15,453 nt of DNA from JAOPZW01 sp036379935 (GCA_036379935.1 DASVFT010000140.1:1-15453), one strand, 5' to 3'. Counted from the stretch's first letter, positions 1 to 8,094 are shown. Notes: generated by a model not told the origin, from the sequence alone. A program made the numbers and translations.

Positions 1-1091
1 AAGCCGTCTTTGGTGTACAGCACCGGGGCGTGGTCGACATGGATCTCGCCGACGATCCGACCCAGGTTCGCCGGGATCTCGATCGGATACTCGACCTGGC
101 TGGCCCCGGACGGATCGTCCGGGTCGCTCCACATGAACAGGCTCTTGTCGAACCGCAGGATCTTGCGCCCGTTACGCAGGAAGTCGATCCCGTACTCCTT
201 CGAGGAAAGCTCCCTGGCGATCCCGAGCCACCCATGCACGCGGCGCTCGCGCTCGACCAGGTCCTTCGATCCGCAGCGCTCGCACGTCTCGGCATCGAGT
301 TCCTCCTGCCACGTCCCGCACGTCCGGCACGCGGACACCGGCGTCAGCGGCTCGTCGATCTTCACGACGGCGACGACGTCGGTTCCGCGGTACGGCACCG
401 ACCGTTGGGCGGACCACACGCAGTGCCGCCACGGCTTGACCTCGATCTCGTCGACGGTCAGCGTGTAGCCTCGGTCGCCGATCAGGTGCGAATAGATGCC
501 GCCGAGCTGCGCGCGGACCCGCGTACGATTGTGTGCGCGTGTGAAGTACCGTCCGGCCTCGTTCAGTCGCGCGATCTCGATCCGCGTCCCGTGATGTGAG
601 GGCTCGGTCTTCGGCCGGTGGACGACCGGCACCGAGAAGTCCTCGGGCATCGCCCCGAGGTCGATCTGCACCCCGACCCATTCAGAGTCGCCCGCGCGCG
701 TGCTGAGGAAGGTGGTTACGTCGCCGAGCCGGGCGGTGGCCACGTTGAAGCCCATCCCGAACAGCCCGAGCTTGGAGAACGGGTCGTTGCCCGAGAACCC
801 GGCGCGGACGGCGTCGGTAATCCGCTCCAAGCTCATGCCGCGGCCGTCGTCGATTACGCACAGCTTGTCCGCTGCGTTGCCGGGCAGCTCGACCCGCAGG
901 GCCCCGCCGTCGTGGGCGCCCTCGCGGGCGGCATCCTGGAACTCGTCAAACGAGTTGTCGATCAGCTCCGCCAGGCACTGCCACGGCGTGAAGTCGATCT
1001 CGGCCAGAACCTTCAGGATCCGTGGCGACGGCGGGATCTTGACGGTCTCGACTTCCTGGTCGCGACCGGTGGGGGAAGTGGGCGTGGCCAT
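1..1091 (-). CDS. GHKL (MORC/MutL-like) ATPase with inserted zinc ribbon, partial at left edge
   Basis: ATP-binding protein of the GHKL fold (gyrase B/Hsp90/MutL/MORC type); 363 codons are visible and the C-terminus lies outside the window. Seen: motif I ELIDNSFDE (residues 42-50, catalytic Glu42 and Mg-binding Asn46), motif II DDGRGM (81-86), ATP-lid LGLFGMGFN (108-116) and a late GT (168-169). A CxxC...CxxC pair (Cys255, 258, 270, 273) follows in what should be the S5/transducer region and suggests a zinc ribbon. The ATG at 1091 lies 5 nt after the methyltransferase stop. Its Shine-Dalgarno run (GAGGAGGAG, 8 nt upstream) is made by the last three Glu codons of that gene, so the two are co-transcribed and probably translationally coupled. 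Family knowledge: MutL/MORC-like ATPases sit beside cytosine methylases in restriction-modification-type operons. Inference: an ATP-dependent DNA-loop or effector-control component of such a system. A histidine-kinase role is unlikely, since no kinase H-box or sensor is visible. Confidence 0.85.
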   Translation of the reverse strand, partial: MATPTSPTGRDQEVETVKIPPSPRILKVLAEIDFTPWQCLAELIDNSFDEFQDAAREGAHDGGALRVELPGNAADKLCVIDDGRGMSLERITDAVRAGFSGNDPFSKLGLFGMGFNVATARLGDVTTFLSTRAGDSEWVGVQIDLGAMPEDFSVPVVHRPKTEPSHHGTRIEIARLNEAGRYFTRAHNRTRVRAQLGGIYSHLIGDRGYTLTVDEIEVKPWRHCVWSAQRSVPYRGTDVVAVVKIDEPLTPVSACRTCGTWQEELDAETCERCGSKDLVERERRVHGWLGIARELSSKEYGIDFLRNGRKILRFDKSLFMWSDPDDPSGASQVEYPIEIPANLGRIVGEIHVDHAPVLYTKDG

Positions 1092-1096
1092 CGGTG

Positions 1097-2290
1097 CTAC
1101 TCCTCCTCAACGCCGAGCGTCTTTGACAGCGCGCGGCCGACGGCTTCCGCGACCGCGACCGGGACCGCGTTGCCGAGCTGGCGCATCGCGGGCGTGCGCA
1201 ACTCGGCCGGCCGGAACTCGGGCGGGAAGCCCTGCAGCGACGCGCACTCGCGCACGGTCAAGTATCGGAAACGCTTGGGGCCGCGGACGAGGATGTGCTC
1301 GCCGCCCGGGGAGCCGTGCACGCCGGCCTTGATCGTTTTGCTGACCCAGTCGATCGGGCTTCCCGTGTGCTTGCCGTACAGCCGCGCGCCGTGCACGATC
1401 ACATGCCACGGGTCGCCGTCGGCGGACGCACGCTCGGCCGGCGGCCCCAGTGCGTCTGTCAGGTCACGCAGCGTCCGCCACCGCGGACCGCCGCGCTTGA
1501 GCGGCTTCTTCGGCAGCCCCGCCCGAGCGCGCGCCTTCGCCGCCGCGCTCACCTCTCGGCCGCTCCAGTACTCCTTGCCGCGCAGGTCCTCGATCAGGCT
1601 CGCGCGCGAGAAGCCGCCGACCGGCCACTCGAACTCGGCCTCGACGTCGCGCCTGATGCCGACGATGAACAGCCGCGGCCGCCGCTGCGCCAGCCCGAAG
1701 TCCGCGGAGTCCAGCAGCTTGAACGCGACCCGGTACTCGTCTCCCGGCCCAGGCACGGGCGCGTGCAGCCAGTACAGGTCTTCGCTGCCCACCGGGCTGG
1801 GGTCCTCGACCGTCGGGCGCCGCAGCCGCGCGAGGATCGACCGGAAGTATCCCAGGTGCGAGTCGAACAGGAGACCGCGCACATTCTCGATCATGAACGC
1901 GCTTGGTCGCATCACGGCGATCGCTTTGACGACCTCCCCGAACATGTTGCGGTCGTCGTGGCGGCCGTCGCTACGCCCGGCCCGGCTGAATGGCTGGCAC
2001 GGAGCGCCCGCACACAACAGGTCCACGCCCTCGTACGCGCTCCAGTCCATCGACGTGACATCCCTGGCGTCGAGCTCCCTCGGGTTCTTCCAGCCGTACA
2101 GGTCCGCATTGATGCGCAGCGTCTCGCAGCATGCCTCGCTGTTCTCAACGAGATCGAGCAGCTCGTAGCCGGCGCGGTGCATCCCGAGCGCCATCCCGCC
2201 CGCACCCGCGAACAACTCCACTGCGGTGAGGCTTCGCTGCCTCGGCGGGTCGACACGTTGAGCCTGCTCCGTGGCCTGTGTCCCGCTCAC
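1097..2290 (-). CDS. DNA (cytosine-5-)-methyltransferase
   Basis: Transfers methyl from S-adenosylmethionine to C5 of cytosine in a specific DNA sequence. The 397-aa protein holds the C5-methylase motifs in order: motif I ELFAGAGG (25-32, AdoMet binding), motif IV GAPCQPFS (95-102, catalytic Cys98), motif VI ENV (135-137), motif VIII QRRPRLFIVG (202-211), a variable target-recognition region (about 215-340), motif IX LTVRECASLQGFP (344-356) and motif X QLGNAVP (371-377). Full length for a single-domain Dcm-type enzyme. The start is GTG at 2290; there is no Shine-Dalgarno, but a TAGCAT -10-like hexamer ends 9 nt upstream, so a leaderless mRNA is plausible. It is first of a pair with the GHKL ATPase. 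No restriction endonuclease is visible in the window; it may lie past the left edge, or the methylase may mark self DNA for a non-classical system. The recognition sequence cannot be read from this. Confidence 0.95.
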   Translation of the reverse strand: MSGTQATEQAQRVDPPRQRSLTAVELFAGAGGMALGMHRAGYELLDLVENSEACCETLRINADLYGWKNPRELDARDVTSMDWSAYEGVDLLCAGAPCQPFSRAGRSDGRHDDRNMFGEVVKAIAVMRPSAFMIENVRGLLFDSHLGYFRSILARLRRPTVEDPSPVGSEDLYWLHAPVPGPGDEYRVAFKLLDSADFGLAQRRPRLFIVGIRRDVEAEFEWPVGGFSRASLIEDLRGKEYWSGREVSAAAKARARAGLPKKPLKRGGPRWRTLRDLTDALGPPAERASADGDPWHVIVHGARLYGKHTGSPIDWVSKTIKAGVHGSPGGEHILVRGPKRFRYLTVRECASLQGFPPEFRPAELRTPAMRQLGNAVPVAVAEAVGRALSKTLGVEEE

Positions 2291-2299
2291 GAACGCAGA

Positions 2300-2305
2300 A
2301 TGCTA
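2300..2305 (-). promoter_or_regulatory. Possible -10 box for the methyltransferase-ATPase operon
   Basis: TAGCAT (TAnnnT form) on the minus strand, 9 nt before the GTG start. No good -35 is seen at 17 nt. The spacing fits a leaderless transcript. Confidence 0.3.
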
Positions 2306-2321
2306 AGCGCCATTGCGGCGG

Positions 2322-2414
2322 CTAGCGAGGGCGGCCCGCTTGGCGCGCGTCGGCGAGCGCCTTTCGGTTAGGCGCTGCGCGGATCGACAGGGACCAGTCG
2401 GAAGTGTCGACCAT
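2322..2414 (-). pseudogene. 5' remnant of a marR-family gene
   Basis: An ATG-started stretch of 30 codons ending in TAG. Its SIRAAPNRKALADAR segment matches SIRAALNRKALADAR in the N-terminus of the intact MarR protein encoded at 3520-3017, with one difference in 15 residues. At DNA level the two copies share a 16-nt identical core (2377-2392 and 3492-3507) in the same orientation. Identity stops after about codon 25, where the fragment reads QAGRPR and stops, and the winged-helix domain is missing. The methyltransferase promoter and start follow within 32 nt. Inference: this is the truncated head of a second marR copy, broken when the methyltransferase module arrived or by recombination between the copies. 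An upstream in-frame extension to 2726 has no recognisable protein features. Confidence 0.6.
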
Positions 2415-2773
2415 GGCGCATATCCCGCTGGGCGACGAGTTGGGCGCTCCCGACCTTACGATCTGCCCCTGGGTGCGCGTATACGGCTTGCCACCACGCG
2501 CTGCCGCGTATGCGGCAGACACCGGCGTAGCGTGCTGACTGCAGACAGTGTGGCGGTTCAGGTACTTCCGCCGGCAACGGGGTCGCTCCGCGTGCGGCGC
2601 GGCGCCCCGGTGATGGTCGCCTGGGGACGGGCCGTGACGCCTTCCATCGTCGTCCGGCTGGCTCTGTGCGGCTGCAGGCCAAACGGCCGACGGTCGATCG
2701 GCGCGCTGGCTAATCCCGACGATCATCCTCCTGACCGATTGCGTTCACGCTGGGCGATTCCGATTCTTGCTTG
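2415..2773. other. Spacer with no convincing gene; one small hairpin
   Basis: About 360 bp between the marR remnant and the small plus-strand ORF. Open frames exist on both strands, but they translate to Arg/Pro-rich sequence without family features. A perfect 7-bp inverted repeat (CTGCCGC, loop GTAT, GCGGCAG) lies at 2501-2518. No RNA gene was recognised. Confidence 0.5.
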
Positions 2774-2944
2774 ATGGAGGACGATGCACAGATCCTTTGG
2801 GAGATCCGCCAGCGCATGGCTGAGCGGAGCGAACCTGCCGACGATATGACGGACGACCAGCTTCGCGTGGCTCTGCGGATCACCCTTGTAGGGCTAGCCG
2901 AGCACTACGTGCACCAGGATGACGATCCTGTGGCCCACGACTAG
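2774..2944 (+). CDS. Possible small acidic protein, 56 aa, unknown
   Basis: A short ATG-TAG frame encoding 56 residues, beginning MEDDAQILWEIRQRM. It is rich in Asp/Glu, with a likely amphipathic helix in the middle (DDQLRVALRITLVGLAEHY) and an acidic tail. No family is recognised, and no transmembrane segment or signal peptide is seen. There is no clear Shine-Dalgarno before the ATG; the codon just before is TTG in the same frame, an alternative start. It converges on the marR gene at 3017, with a GC-rich inverted repeat between them. The protein-like composition, against the Arg-rich shadow frames around it, favours a real gene, but the evidence is thin. Confidence 0.35.
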   Translation: MEDDAQILWEIRQRMAERSEPADDMTDDQLRVALRITLVGLAEHYVHQDDDPVAHD

Positions 2945-2976
2945 TGCTGTCAGCGTCTACCGGCGAGTTCACCGTT

Positions 2977-2990
2977 GCCGCGTGCGCGGC
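2977..2990. terminator. Possible bidirectional hairpin between convergent genes
   Basis: GCCGCG-TG-CGCGGC perfect inverted repeat between the small ORF (+) and the end of the five-gene operon (-). No T-tract on either side, so a weak call. Confidence 0.25.
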
Positions 2991-3016
2991 CCCCATCACC
3001 TCTCGCGCTTGAATGG

Positions 3017-3520
3017 CTATGCCCAGAGTGCGGGCAGCGGGGCGGCGAGTCTGTCAAAGGCATTCATGTCGGCATCGCGCGCTAGGCGGTCGGCATGGCG
3101 CTCGGTGGTCTCGGCGGCGCGTTCGAGGAAACGTACAACGACGTCGCGCTCGGTCTTGGACAACTCCAGAGCTAACGCGTCGAGTCCGGATACCAGCGGA
3201 GCCCATGCCTCGGTGGCCGACTCTTGCATGGTCTCCGTCAACCGCAGGACGGTGCTACGGCCGTCGCGCGGATGCGCGTCGCGGGTGATGTGTCCTGCTC
3301 GCAGGAGGCGATGAAGGAGAGCCGTCGTGCCGCCCGACGAGAGCTGCAGATGCGCGCCGAGTTGGCCGGGCGTCAGCTCGCCCGCGCGGCCAAGGTGCTG
3401 CACCGCGAGCACCTCCTTCTCTGTGCATGCGAACTCTCTGGCGAGCGCGGCGCGGTGACGGGCATCGGCCAGGGCCTTGCGGTTCAACGCGGCGCGGATC
3501 GACAGGGTCGAGTCGGCCAT
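3017..3520 (-). CDS. MarR-family winged-helix transcriptional regulator
   Basis: A 167-aa dimeric DNA-binding repressor-type protein of the MarR family. It has helical N-terminal dimerisation sequence, a winged helix around residues 35-95 (ELTPGQLGAHLQLSSGGTTALLHRLLRAG, recognition helix around SSGGTTALL) and a wing with the family-typical HPRDGRST, then C-terminal helices for dimerisation. Length is normal for the family. The ATG at 3520 shares one base with the TAA stop of the IclR-type gene (TAATG), and GGAGG lies 7 nt upstream inside that gene, so it is the last member of a translationally coupled operon. Its N-terminal coding segment is duplicated as a broken copy at 2414-2322. The ligand and target are unknown; sharing an operon with an IclR-type regulator is unusual. 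Confidence 0.85.
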   Translation of the reverse strand: MADSTLSIRAALNRKALADARHRAALAREFACTEKEVLAVQHLGRAGELTPGQLGAHLQLSSGGTTALLHRLLRAGHITRDAHPRDGRSTVLRLTETMQESATEAWAPLVSGLDALALELSKTERDVVVRFLERAAETTERHADRLARDADMNAFDRLAAPLPALWA

Positions 3521-4326
3521 TAGGGTCCTCCGGGGAGAGAGGGTGAGGGTCGGCGAGGGTCATGGGTATCGCCGAGTCGCGCGGCGGCGCGTCGGAGCAC
3601 GGCGCTGAGCGCCTCGCGGTCGGCGTCGCTCAGTGCACGCGTCTGACATAAGAGGACGAGCGCGGCGAGGGGCGCTGGGACCATGGGTATCGGGACGGCC
3701 AGCGACGTGATGTCGCCTTGGGCTAGGACGGCGTAGCCGTGGTGGCGCACTTCAGCGGCTCGCGCTTCGAGGTCCAGTCGGGTCGTGTTCTCCTCGTCGG
3801 GGCGCTGGTCGTCGCGCCATGACTGACGGTAGGCGAGTAGGACGTTGCCCCCCGCGCACTCGGTGGCGGGAACCAGCGACCACGGATCCGGTGCTCGGTC
3901 CCCGGCGCGGGCGAGCACGAGCACGTCGCCGTAGCTGGGGATGACGAGGTACGCGTCGAATCCGGTGTGCTCGTGGAGCTGACGGACGGCCCGCTCGCCG
4001 CATGTCACGAGCGGCAGTCGCGCCGCGAGCTGCCCGGCAAGCGCGAACAGCCGCGGGCTGAGGGAGAAGACGTAGCCGTGCCGGCTGGGATCGTGCCTGG
4101 CGTCCACGTATCCCTCGTCCACGAACGTGTGCAGCAAACGACGCGCGGTGCGGTCGTGGATACCCATCGTCGCCGCGACACGAGGTGCGGCGGCTGGGTG
4201 GAAGGCGAGTACCTCGAGGGTGCGTAGCGCTCGTGCCGCGGTGAGGTTGGGGAGCTTCCGGGCGGGTGGTTGGCGGACGCCGATCACCGCTGCATGCGCG
4301 GGGGCGGGTGGGCTGGGACGTGTCAT
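3520..4326 (-). CDS. IclR-family transcriptional regulator
   Basis: A 268-aa regulator of the IclR type. The N-terminal winged helix spans about residues 28-90 (ARALRTLEVLAFHPAAAPRVAA then DRTARRLLHTFVDEGYV, with the wing Y-V-F-S). The C-terminal GAF-like effector domain spans about 95-255 and ends in the family-typical pattern GDITSLAVPIPMVPAPLAALVL. The ATG at 4326 is chosen because it overlaps the upstream stop as ATGA; a longer frame from 4377 would lie inside the upstream gene. The 3' end overlaps the MarR start by one base. The family binds small carboxylates or aromatics to control catabolic genes, but there is no catabolic gene beside it, so its target may be its own operon or a distant locus. 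Confidence 0.8.
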   Translation of the reverse strand: MTRPSPPAPAHAAVIGVRQPPARKLPNLTAARALRTLEVLAFHPAAAPRVAATMGIHDRTARRLLHTFVDEGYVDARHDPSRHGYVFSLSPRLFALAGQLAARLPLVTCGERAVRQLHEHTGFDAYLVIPSYGDVLVLARAGDRAPDPWSLVPATECAGGNVLLAYRQSWRDDQRPDEENTTRLDLEARAAEVRHHGYAVLAQGDITSLAVPIPMVPAPLAALVLLCQTRALSDADREALSAVLRRAAARLGDTHDPRRPSPSLPGGP

Positions 4327-4778
4327 GCGTCCCAGCCGAGGTCGACTTGCTCGACGGCGGTGAGCGTCGTGATCCACGCCTTGGTGGTCTTGGCGGCACC
4401 TAGCAGCGCGTCGCGTGACTGGGGAGTCGCGCGGTGCTCGTAGCGCTCGTAGGCGTCCTGGAGACGTTCGAGCGCTTCCTGGGCGCCGTCGTGTGCGACG
4501 TCGCGCATCAGTGCCGTGTCGCCGACGAGGATCGCCCCGGGCCTGTTGTCCGGGGGCTGCTCCTCCAGTTGCATCAGCAGCCCTTCGAGGCCGCGGAGCC
4601 GGTCGTGGCGTTCATCGATCGGTCGCGTCTCGCGAGGTGGCGTGGTCGCGTAGGTGTCGGTCGCGTCGCGCGTGGCCTTCGCTCGCAGGTCGCGCAGGAC
4701 ATCGACGAGCACGTCGATCTCGCAGGCGTCAAAGCGCACGCGGACGTCGTCGGGTGACCCGAGGCCGATCGCCTTCAT
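4323..4778 (-). CDS. Hypothetical protein, 151 aa, third gene of regulator operon
   Basis: Not recognised. Visible: a charged, mostly helical protein. The N-terminal part (CEIDVLVDVLRDLRAKA) looks like an amphipathic helix, followed by a Pro/Thr/Arg-rich linker around residues 40-55 and two further helical stretches (RLRGLEGLLMQLEEQ; GAQEALERLQDAYERYE). No signal peptide, membrane segment or catalytic motif. The ATG at 4778 overlaps the upstream stop as ATGA and has a strong AAAGGAG 5-6 nt before it; the stop overlaps the IclR start as ATGA. The context points to a partner of the DNA-binding proteins rather than an enzyme, but that is inference. Confidence 0.75.
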   Translation of the reverse strand: MKAIGLGSPDDVRVRFDACEIDVLVDVLRDLRAKATRDATDTYATTPPRETRPIDERHDRLRGLEGLLMQLEEQPPDNRPGAILVGDTALMRDVAHDGAQEALERLQDAYERYEHRATPQSRDALLGAAKTTKAWITTLTAVEQVDLGWDA

Positions 4779-5269
4779 GAATGCTCCTTTCGCGGACGGC
4801 GTGTCCGGCCGCGCGTGCCCGATCGCTCGATTGCGCTGTAGCGGCGCGGTCGCTGGCTGACCTGACGTACGTGGCCGGCGGCGGCGAGCCGAGCCAGGCA
4901 GTTGCCCACGGCGCCTGTCGAGCGTCCCAGGGCCTTGGCGACCGCGGTCGGTCCCGTCGGTGCGTCGTTGTGGTGGGTGTTGAGCAGGTCGAGGACGAGC
5001 TCGTCGAGCTGTCCGGGACGAAGCCGCCCGCTCGAGGGGGACGAAGTGTCGGTTGAGTCGACTGACCAGCGGTCGGGGAGCCGGCGTCCGCCCTCACGGC
5101 CGCCGGGCGTGCGGTGAGCCATCCTGGCCCGCTCAAGCGCGGCGAGCGTCTTTGCGACGGTGGAACGCGCCAGCCCCGTGGTCGTCACGATCTCGGCGTT
5201 GGTGAGCTCCCCCTGCGAGGCCAGGGCCCTGACCACGACTTCTTCGCTGGTCGGCTTGGCGGCGGTCAT
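4775..5269 (-). CDS. Tandem winged-helix DNA-binding protein, 164 aa
   Basis: Two helix-turn-helix units in one chain. The first (about 6-62) reads EEVVVRALASQGELTNAEIV then GLARSTVAKTLAALERARM, and ends in a basic wing with GGREGGRR. The second (about 86-150) reads LDELVLDLLNTHH then GPTAVAKALGRSTGAVGNCL and LAAAGHVRQV. They are joined by a Ser/Asp-rich linker, and the C-terminus is strongly basic (RTRRPRKEHS). Both halves resemble MarR/ArsR-like winged helices, so one polypeptide could act like a dimer or bind two half-sites. The start at 5269 overlaps the previous stop as ATGA. No ligand domain is seen. Likely a small transcription factor or nucleoid-type DNA binder of the same operon. Confidence 0.75.
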   Translation of the reverse strand: MTAAKPTSEEVVVRALASQGELTNAEIVTTTGLARSTVAKTLAALERARMAHRTPGGREGGRRLPDRWSVDSTDTSSPSSGRLRPGQLDELVLDLLNTHHNDAPTGPTAVAKALGRSTGAVGNCLARLAAAGHVRQVSQRPRRYSAIERSGTRGRTRRPRKEHS

Positions 5270-5667
5270 CGCGTCACCCGCTCAGCGTTGGCGGGCTGGG
5301 CGAGCCGGCTGAGAACGTCGCCGAGCGCCTGCGAGGCGGCGACGTCGCGCTGGGCGAGGTCCTCGTCGAGCTTGGGGCGCGAGACGTAATCGCGCAGCGA
5401 GGCGGCGGTGTCCTTGTGTAGCCGTGCGAGCACGCGGGTGAGCTCATCGCTCGGCAGCGTCAGCGCCACAGTCTCGCGGTCGGTCGTGTCGGCCCAGCCA
5501 AGGTCCTCCAGCAACCTGAGGTCCTCGGCGAACTCGCGGCCCAGCCGTTTGGCCTCGCCGTACTTGCGGGCGTTCACGCACTTCCAGACATCGTCGATCG
5601 CGCTGAGGTGGTTGATCACCATCTCGTAGATGGCGTCGCGCTGCGTGCGAGTGATGGTCAAGGGCAC
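5266..5667 (-). CDS. Conserved-looking helical hypothetical protein, 133 aa, first gene of operon
   Basis: Not assigned to a named family. The sequence is almost wholly helical and charged: TRTQRDAIYEMVINHLSAI, then KYGEAKRLGREFAEDLRLLEDLG, then an acidic DDRET/LPSDELTRVLARL-like segment. There is no membrane segment or catalytic motif. I chose GTG at 5667 (VPLTITRTQ) because AAGGGAG lies 7 nt upstream; the longer frame to 5814 adds an Arg/Pro-rich, non-protein-like stretch. The stop overlaps the tandem winged-helix gene as ATGA. As promoter-proximal gene with a strong ribosome site it should be the best-expressed member. It could be a partner or inhibitor of the regulators that follow (inference). 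Confidence 0.7.
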   Translation of the reverse strand: MPLTITRTQRDAIYEMVINHLSAIDDVWKCVNARKYGEAKRLGREFAEDLRLLEDLGWADTTDRETVALTLPSDELTRVLARLHKDTAASLRDYVSRPKLDEDLAQRDVAASQALGDVLSRLAQPANAERVTR

Positions 5668-5906
5668 GGTCTGCTCCCTTCGGTTCGTGGGGCATCGAGG
5701 AGCCGGCCCAGCCAGCGACGCCGTGGTCACGCCCAACGCGCGACAATCGGCGATGCATCGAGGCCGTATTCCTCGGTGCCAGGCCCCGGGGCGCGTCAAC
5801 GCCGCCGGGGCCACCTATATACGGACGGCGGCGACCATAGCTCCGGCCCGCCGCCCGAGCGAGCCGAATCGCCATGAATCCACGGCAATCCGCGGCTATC
5901 GCCGCG

Positions 5907-5930
5907 ATTTCAGGCACTAGTGCCTGAAAT
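5907..5930. repeat. Perfect 24-bp palindrome
   Basis: ATTTCAGGCACT followed directly by its exact reverse complement. It is 76 nt beyond the 3' end of tRNA-Ala and about 240 bp upstream of the first gene of the regulator operon. It could be an operator for a dimeric regulator of that operon, a recombination or attachment-site arm, or a terminator-like hairpin. It has no T-tract, and I know no regulator with this consensus. Confidence 0.6.
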
Positions 5931-5971
5931 GGAGCGCGATCATCGGCGATTCCAGGCGATCCCGGAAACGA

Positions 5972-5999
5972 CGAAACCCCCGCACGTGCAGGGGTTTCG
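5972..5999 (-). terminator. Hairpin downstream of tRNA-Ala(CGC)
   Basis: A 9-bp perfect inverted repeat CGAAACCCC / GGGGTTTCG, with the inner GCAC/GTGC able to extend the stem. It begins 7 nt past the tRNA 3' end. Probably ends or protects the tRNA transcript. Only a weak T-rich flank follows (TCGTTTCC). Confidence 0.55.
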
Positions 6000-6005
6000 A
6001 GACGA

Positions 6006-6078
6006 TGGAGCTAGGGGGACTCGAACCCCCGACCTCCTGGGTGCGATCCAGGCGCTCTCCCAACTGAGCTATAGCCCC
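6006..6078 (-). tRNA. tRNA-Ala (anticodon CGC)
   Basis: A 73-nt cloverleaf on the minus strand. The acceptor is GGGGCTA/TAGCTCC with the alanine identity pair G3:U70. The D arm is GCTC...GAGC, the anticodon stem CCTGG/CCAGG with loop ATCGCAC (anticodon CGC, reads GCG), and the T arm GGGGG-TTCGAGT-CCCCC. Discriminator A; CCA is not encoded. A TACACT -10-like box lies 13 nt upstream at 6097-6092. Its 3' end faces the accessory region. Confidence 0.95.
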
Positions 6079-6091
6079 GGGTGAGCACGGG

Positions 6092-6097
6092 AGTGTA
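6092..6097 (-). promoter_or_regulatory. Possible -10 box of tRNA-Ala(CGC)
   Basis: TACACT on the minus strand, 13 nt before the mature 5' end. No clear -35 seen. Confidence 0.3.
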
Positions 6098-6166
6098 GCC
6101 GTGGGCATCGGGGTGCGTGGGCGTCGGGGTGGGCGAGGCGGTGCTTCGACACGCCGCGCGCCCGGC

Positions 6167-6172
6167 TACAGT
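6167..6172 (+). promoter_or_regulatory. Possible -10 box of the GGDEF gene
   Basis: TACAGT 12 nt before the ATG, with TTCGAC (6145-6150) at a 16-nt spacer as a weak -35. There is no Shine-Dalgarno before the start, so a very short leader is likely. Confidence 0.35.
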
Positions 6173-6184
6173 CCTGGCTCGGCC

Positions 6185-8077
<1,893 letters not shown>

Positions 8078-8094
8078 CGAACGACCGCCGCCGC

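Larger units (their letters stand above)
5668..6005. other. Spacer between regulator operon and tRNA-Ala, rich in dyad symmetry
   Basis: No gene is supported here. It must hold the promoter of the five-gene operon: an AT-rich TATATA on the minus strand at about 5815-5820 is the only visible -10-like patch, with no good -35. It also holds an imperfect dyad (CGCGG...CCGCG, 5891-5906), the perfect 24-bp palindrome at 5907-5930 and the hairpin at 5972-5999. Confidence 0.5.

Noticed and set aside
618..2168. Plus-strand open frame of 516 codons
   Set aside because: Antisense to the methyltransferase and GHKL ATPase, whose motifs are unambiguous.
2415..2726. Upstream in-frame extension of the marR remnant
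   Set aside because: The translation has no winged-helix or other recognisable features; similarity to MarR begins only near the ATG at 2414.
2313..2774. Plus-strand open frame of 153 codons in the spacer
   Set aside because: Arg-rich, no ribosome site, no family features, and overlaps the marR remnant in antisense.
5917..6108. Small minus-strand frame across the tRNA
   Set aside because: It reads through tRNA-Ala sequence, a common false ORF.
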